Source: Chloracidobacterium sp. CP2_5A
GTDB lineage: Bacteria > Acidobacteriota > Blastocatellia > Chloracidobacteriales > Chloracidobacteriaceae
Direction: 5' to 3'
Assembly: GCA_002254845.1 (NCBI GenBank)
Contig: NKPT01000015.1
Location: 1-59,540 of the forward strand
Length of the DNA: 59,540 nucleotides
Shown: positions 56,731 through 59,540 of the stretch, piece by piece
How the letters are laid out: the number at the start of each line of letters is the position of its first letter
How positions within the stretch are numbered: the stretch's first letter is position 1
Position numbers and translations under genes: made by a program
The notes under the pieces: model-generated
What the model saw: the letters and a program-made list of their open reading frames with translations, nothing else
The model's database searches: none
Told to the model about the DNA's origin: nothing

Positions 56731-58287
56731 TTACGGCCTTTCCGCGGGGAAGTCTTCGGCGAAGCGGCGGCGCAGCGCCGGCTTGTCAATCTTGTGCGCG
56801 CCGGTGCGCGGCAGCGCCGCGAGGCGAATGAAGCGCTTTGGAACCTTGTAGCCGGCCAGCCGCGCCCGGCAGAACGCCGTCAGCTCGTCGTCGCTGGCGG
56901 CGGCGGCGAGGACAAGAAACGCCGCGCCGACTTCGCCCCATTTGGCGTCGGGAACGCCGATGACGGCGGCCTCGGCGACCGATGGGTGTTCGTGCAGGAC
57001 GCTCTCGACTTCGGCCGGATAGACGTTTTCGCCGCCTGAAATGAACATTTCCTTGAGGCGGCCGACGATGCGGAAGCAGCCGTCGGCGTCGCGGCTTGCC
57101 AGATCGCCAGTGTGCAGCCACCCGTCGGCGTCCACGGCGGCGGCCGTCGCGGTTGGGTTGTTCCAGTAGCCGGAAAACAGGTGCGGCCCGCGCAAGGCAA
57201 GCTCGCCGACTTCATCTGGCGCGGCTTCCGCGCCGTCCGGGCGGAGAATTCGCGCCTCGACCGACCAGAGCGGATAGCCGACCGCGCCGGGCTTTCGCCG
57301 AACCTGCTCATCGGGCAGCCAGAAGTTGTTCGGCCCGGCCTCGGTCAGTCCGTAGCCGGTTTTGAAGGCGACGCCTTTGGCCCAGAAGGCTTCAAAGACG
57401 CTCATCGGGCAGGGCGCGCCGCCGCTGATGACGAGGCGCAGCCGGCTGAAGTCGGCCGTCGTCCAGCGCGGATGGCGCTGCAACTCGATGAACATCGTCG
57501 GGACGCCGAAGAGCGCCGTGACGCCGTGGCGCTCCATTGCGTCGAAGGTCTGGTCGGGCGCAAAGCCGCCCGTGACGACGCTCGCCCCGCCAATGGCGAC
57601 CAGGGGCGCGGTCAAAACATTGAGGCCGCCGGTGTGAAACAGCGGCGCGTCCAGGAGCGTCACGTCGTCGGGGCGCAGTCCCCACGACAAAATGGTGTTG
57701 ACGGCGTTGGCAAAGATGGCGCGGCGCGAAAGAACCGCGCCCTTGGGCGTTCCGGTCGAGCCGCCGGTGTAGCAGATTACCCACGGCGCTTCGGCGTTGA
57801 CCGGAGGCGGCGGGAGCGGATCGTCGGAGAGCGCGTCGCGCTCGGCGAAGGCGAGCGCGTCAGCCTCCGGGTCGTCAAACGCAACGCGCCGAAGGGAGGC
57901 TGACCCGAGGGCGGCCAATTCGGCGGCGATTTGCGCATGGCGGGCGTCGTAAAGCAGGGCGACCGGCGCGGCGTCGGCGACAATGGCGGTCAGCTCGCGC
58001 TGGCTCAGTCGCCAGTTGAGGCTCTGAAGGACGCCGCCGATTTGCCCGAGCGCAAACCACGCGTCGAGGCACTCAACCCGATTCCGCGCCAGGACGGCGA
58101 CGCGGTCGCCGGGCCGAACGCCTAGCTGGTCGCGCAGGAAGCGCGCCGTTTGGTTGACGCGCCGAAACCACGCGCCGTACGCGATCGGCGCATCGCCGCG
58201 TTGGGCGTCAATGAGCGCCGTTTTATCCGGCGACAGACGCGCGCGGGCGGCAAGCCAGTCGGCAGGAGGTGGCGAAACAACGGTCAT
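56731..58287 (-). CDS. AMP-forming acyl-CoA ligase (2)
   Basis: 518 residues from ATG at complement 58285-58287. It carries ICYTGGSTGTPKGAVLSRRA, TGYGLTEAGPNN, GWLHTGDLASRD, GRLKEMFISGGENVYPAEVE and a C-terminal Lys in RTGAHKIDKPALRRR. The chosen ATG shares one base with the TGA of phaR (TGATG), giving tight coupling. An upstream in-frame ATG at 58317 would overlap phaR and is less likely. The GGxNxW insert before the LTEAGP motif distinguishes its acid pocket from ligase 1, so the two may use different acids. Confidence 0.9.
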   Translation of the reverse strand: MTVVSPPPADWLAARARLSPDKTALIDAQRGDAPIAYGAWFRRVNQTARFLRDQLGVRPGDRVAVLARNRVECLDAWFALGQIGGVLQSLNWRLSQRELTAIVADAAPVALLYDARHAQIAAELAALGSASLRRVAFDDPEADALAFAERDALSDDPLPPPPVNAEAPWVICYTGGSTGTPKGAVLSRRAIFANAVNTILSWGLRPDDVTLLDAPLFHTGGLNVLTAPLVAIGGASVVTGGFAPDQTFDAMERHGVTALFGVPTMFIELQRHPRWTTADFSRLRLVISGGAPCPMSVFEAFWAKGVAFKTGYGLTEAGPNNFWLPDEQVRRKPGAVGYPLWSVEARILRPDGAEAAPDEVGELALRGPHLFSGYWNNPTATAAAVDADGWLHTGDLASRDADGCFRIVGRLKEMFISGGENVYPAEVESVLHEHPSVAEAAVIGVPDAKWGEVGAAFLVLAAAASDDELTAFCRARLAGYKVPKRFIRLAALPRTGAHKIDKPALRRRFAEDFPAERP

Positions 58288-58790
58288 CACGGCTTCGACG
58301 GCGTTTTGGCCCGGCATTTGGGGGGATGCTTTTTGGTCGCCCGGCGCGGCGTTTTGACCGGCGGGTCGCCTCCCTCCGCGTCATCGCTCGCGGCCGAGCG
58401 CTCCGGCGGCTCAGCGAAGGCGGTCATCGCCGCGCCCAGGTCGAGCCACTCGCGGAAGCGGCGGTCAAACTCCCGGCGCGTCTTGAGATACGCTTCGAGA
58501 CTGGCCGTGAGGTAGTTCTGGAAAAAGTCCTGGATGGTTTCGCCCTGCAGGCGGATGAGCTGAAAGAGAAACGACACCGGCAGGAGGTTTTGCCGCAGTT
58601 TCTCTTCTTCGAGGATGATGTTGACCAGCACCATTTTGGTGATGTCCTCGCCGGTGCGGGAATCCACGACGCGGATGTCGCGTCCCTGCCGAATGATGTC
58701 AATGACATCCTGGTTGGTCAGGTAGCCGCCAGACTCCGTGTTATAGAGCCGCCGGTTGCCATACCGCCTAAGGGTAAGCGCGTTATCCAT
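58287..58790 (-). CDS. phaR: PhaR-type polyhydroxyalkanoate synthesis regulator
   Basis: 167 residues. The N-terminal LRRYGNRRLYNTESGGYLTNQDVIDIIRQGRDIRVVDSRTGEDIT is the PHB/PHA accumulation regulator DNA-binding domain; KMVLVNIILEEEKLRQNLLP and LIRLQGETIQDFFQNYL continue the PHB-associated domain. The last about 35 residues are basic and Pro-rich. PhaR represses phasin genes and senses PHA granules in Proteobacteria. The divergent phasin-like gene 300 bp away fits. No PHA synthase is visible. An in-frame ATG at 58805 adds five residues and is possible. Confidence 0.9.
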   Translation of the reverse strand: MDNALTLRRYGNRRLYNTESGGYLTNQDVIDIIRQGRDIRVVDSRTGEDITKMVLVNIILEEEKLRQNLLPVSFLFQLIRLQGETIQDFFQNYLTASLEAYLKTRREFDRRFREWLDLGAAMTAFAEPPERSAASDDAEGGDPPVKTPRRATKKHPPKCRAKTPSKP

Positions 58791-59091
58791 GGGCGTGCGT
58801 CGCATCCTGACGGTTTTTACGCAATTAGCTTTAAGTCCGTCAATAACTTTTTCTCAAAACATTGATTAGGAAGCATTTTTTCTTTTTTTCGCAAGCGCGA
58901 AAACCCGTCCTTTTCCGGAAAAGCTATTTTGCAGGTGAAGGGCTTTAATGCTCTAGCGCTTGTAAAATAAAGACTTAGCGATAATTTTGTGCAAATGCGA
59001 AAAAAATATCTTGACACGCTGCGTTAGACGGGGCTAGCCTGGCGAGCAGCCAAACGGCTTTCATCTTTTTCGACAAGGAGCCTCGCTCACT
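58791..59091. other. AT-rich divergent promoter region
   Basis: 301 bp between phaR and the phasin gene, clearly AT-richer than its flanks. It holds TGC/GCA-type motifs (TTTTGCAGG about 58929, TTGTGCAAATGCG about 58987), similar in kind to PhaR operators in other bacteria, and a possible promoter at 59011. It must serve both genes. Confidence 0.6.
59011..59040 (+). promoter_or_regulatory. Possible sigma-70-like promoter for the phasin gene
   Basis: A perfect TTGACA (59011-59016), then an 18-bp spacer and TAGCCT (59035-59040), which keeps the first, second and last bases of the -10 consensus. It lies 52 bp upstream of the phasin start. The poor -10 makes this tentative. Confidence 0.35.
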
Positions 59092-59466
59092 ATGACGCAG
59101 CCAAAACGAACCGACAAACCCAACGAGGCCGCCGACCGGCAGCCAATCATGCTCGACCCGCTGGCCAAGGCGGCGCAGACCGCCGCGGACGCCATGCTTG
59201 ACGCGGCCGCCGCCATGCGCGGCGTCGCGTTCGCCGGCCTGCGCGCGAGCTTGGCCGTGCAGGAAGAGGCTCTCAAATCGGCGATGACCCTGATTGCCGG
59301 GTCCGACCGAACGACGGCCGCCGCCAGCGACGCCGCGCGCGAAGCGGTCGCATCCAGCGCCGACGCCATGCGCGCGACCCTTGAGCAGTGGAGCGCGCTG
59401 GTCGGCGACGGTCTGCGCAAGCAGATGGAGCTGATGGCGTTTCCTGTTAGCCAGCTCGTCAAGTAG
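59092..59466 (+). CDS. Phasin-like protein
   Basis: 124 residues. Ala-rich and helical throughout (AAQTAADAMLDAAAAMRGVAFAGLRASLAVQEEALKSAM and SAAREAV-type repeats), with no signal peptide. This is the usual look of phasins that coat polyhydroxyalkanoate granules. AAGGAG lies about 11 nt before ATG 59092. Divergence from phaR strongly supports the call, since PhaR classically controls phasin genes. The stop TAG overlaps the first base of the terminator stem. Confidence 0.75.
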   Translation: MTQPKRTDKPNEAADRQPIMLDPLAKAAQTAADAMLDAAAAMRGVAFAGLRASLAVQEEALKSAMTLIAGSDRTTAAASDAAREAVASSADAMRATLEQWSALVGDGLRKQMELMAFPVSQLVK

Positions 59467-59527
59467 AATCCAGGGCGGCGCTCGCCCATTCGGGAATGAG
59501 CGCCGCCCTGGATTCCACCTTATTTTT
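59466..59527 (+). terminator. Strong intrinsic terminator after the phasin gene
   Basis: An 18-bp perfect stem (59466-59483 with 59498-59515) encloses a 14-base loop and is followed, after a few bases, by a run of T. The left arm begins at the last base of the phasin stop codon. Confidence 0.93.
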
Positions 59528-59540
59528 TTCGAGGCTCAAC

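Overview
The window looks like a chromosomal segment of a GC-rich, chlorophototrophic acidobacterium, most like Chloracidobacterium. Two signals meet here. A bacteriochlorophyll block (bchH, hemA, bchL, bciB, bchF and two B12-binding radical SAM genes, about 8.0-19.8 kb) points to a chlorosome-type phototroph. A 1141-residue TonB-dependent receptor with an N-terminal carboxypeptidase-regulatory-like domain (49.8-53.2 kb) is typical of Acidobacteriota. The genus assignment is inference; the individual gene calls rest on motifs read in the translations.

Layout. 0-3 kb: methionine/aspartate-family genes (end of metY, metX, aspartate kinase). 2.8-4.4 kb: a GrdB/PrdB-like redox protein whose frame is interrupted by one UGA followed by a perfect 8-bp hairpin (a probable selenoprotein), translationally coupled to a CruF-like carotenoid gene. 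4.5-7.8 kb: zinc-independent ribosomal proteins S14 and L31, an SDR, an SCP2-like protein with a 15-bp tandem repeat, and an ATP-grasp protein. 8.0-19.8 kb: the pigment block, all on the + strand. 19.9-23.5 kb: facing the pigment block, a full-length bifunctional malonyl-CoA reductase of the Chloroflexus type. 23.5-27 kb: purE, an acyl-CoA dehydrogenase, a MaoC-like hydratase and a zinc-ribbon M50-like protease. 27-34.3 kb: a PpiD/SurA-like foldase, a poorly coding stretch with a DUF4351-like remnant, a YheT-like hydrolase, a nucleotidyltransferase, purA and a Spy-like protein.

34.3-45 kb: a small unknown gene, an isolated 32-bp palindrome, an AhpC/TSA-like protein coupled to a hydrolase, a three-domain phosphotransferase resembling rifampin phosphotransferase in layout followed by a second ATP-grasp gene, mtnP, a coiled-coil protein, a UPF0104 membrane protein and an aldehyde dehydrogenase ending at a clear terminator. 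45-53 kb: small unknown proteins, a GT87-type mannosyltransferase, a second Spy-like protein divergent from an HtrA protease, and the TonB-dependent receptor. 53.2-58.8 kb: a minus-strand run of phaR, acyl-CoA ligase, hydrolase, KAS III-like protein lacking two catalytic residues, and a second acyl-CoA ligase. A divergent phasin gene with a strong terminator closes the window.

How the parts fit. HemA makes the tetrapyrrole precursor, BchH inserts Mg, BchL takes part in dark protochlorophyllide reduction, BciB reduces the 8-vinyl group, BchF hydrates the 3-vinyl group, and the B12/radical SAM proteins are candidates for ring modification. The most noteworthy items are the probable selenoprotein with its recoding hairpin, the malonyl-CoA reductase beside the photosynthesis genes, the unknown membrane protein inside the pigment block, the phosphotransferase/ATP-grasp pair, and the altered KAS III-like enzyme between two acyl-CoA ligases. 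No tRNA, rRNA, CRISPR array or intact insertion sequence was recognised.
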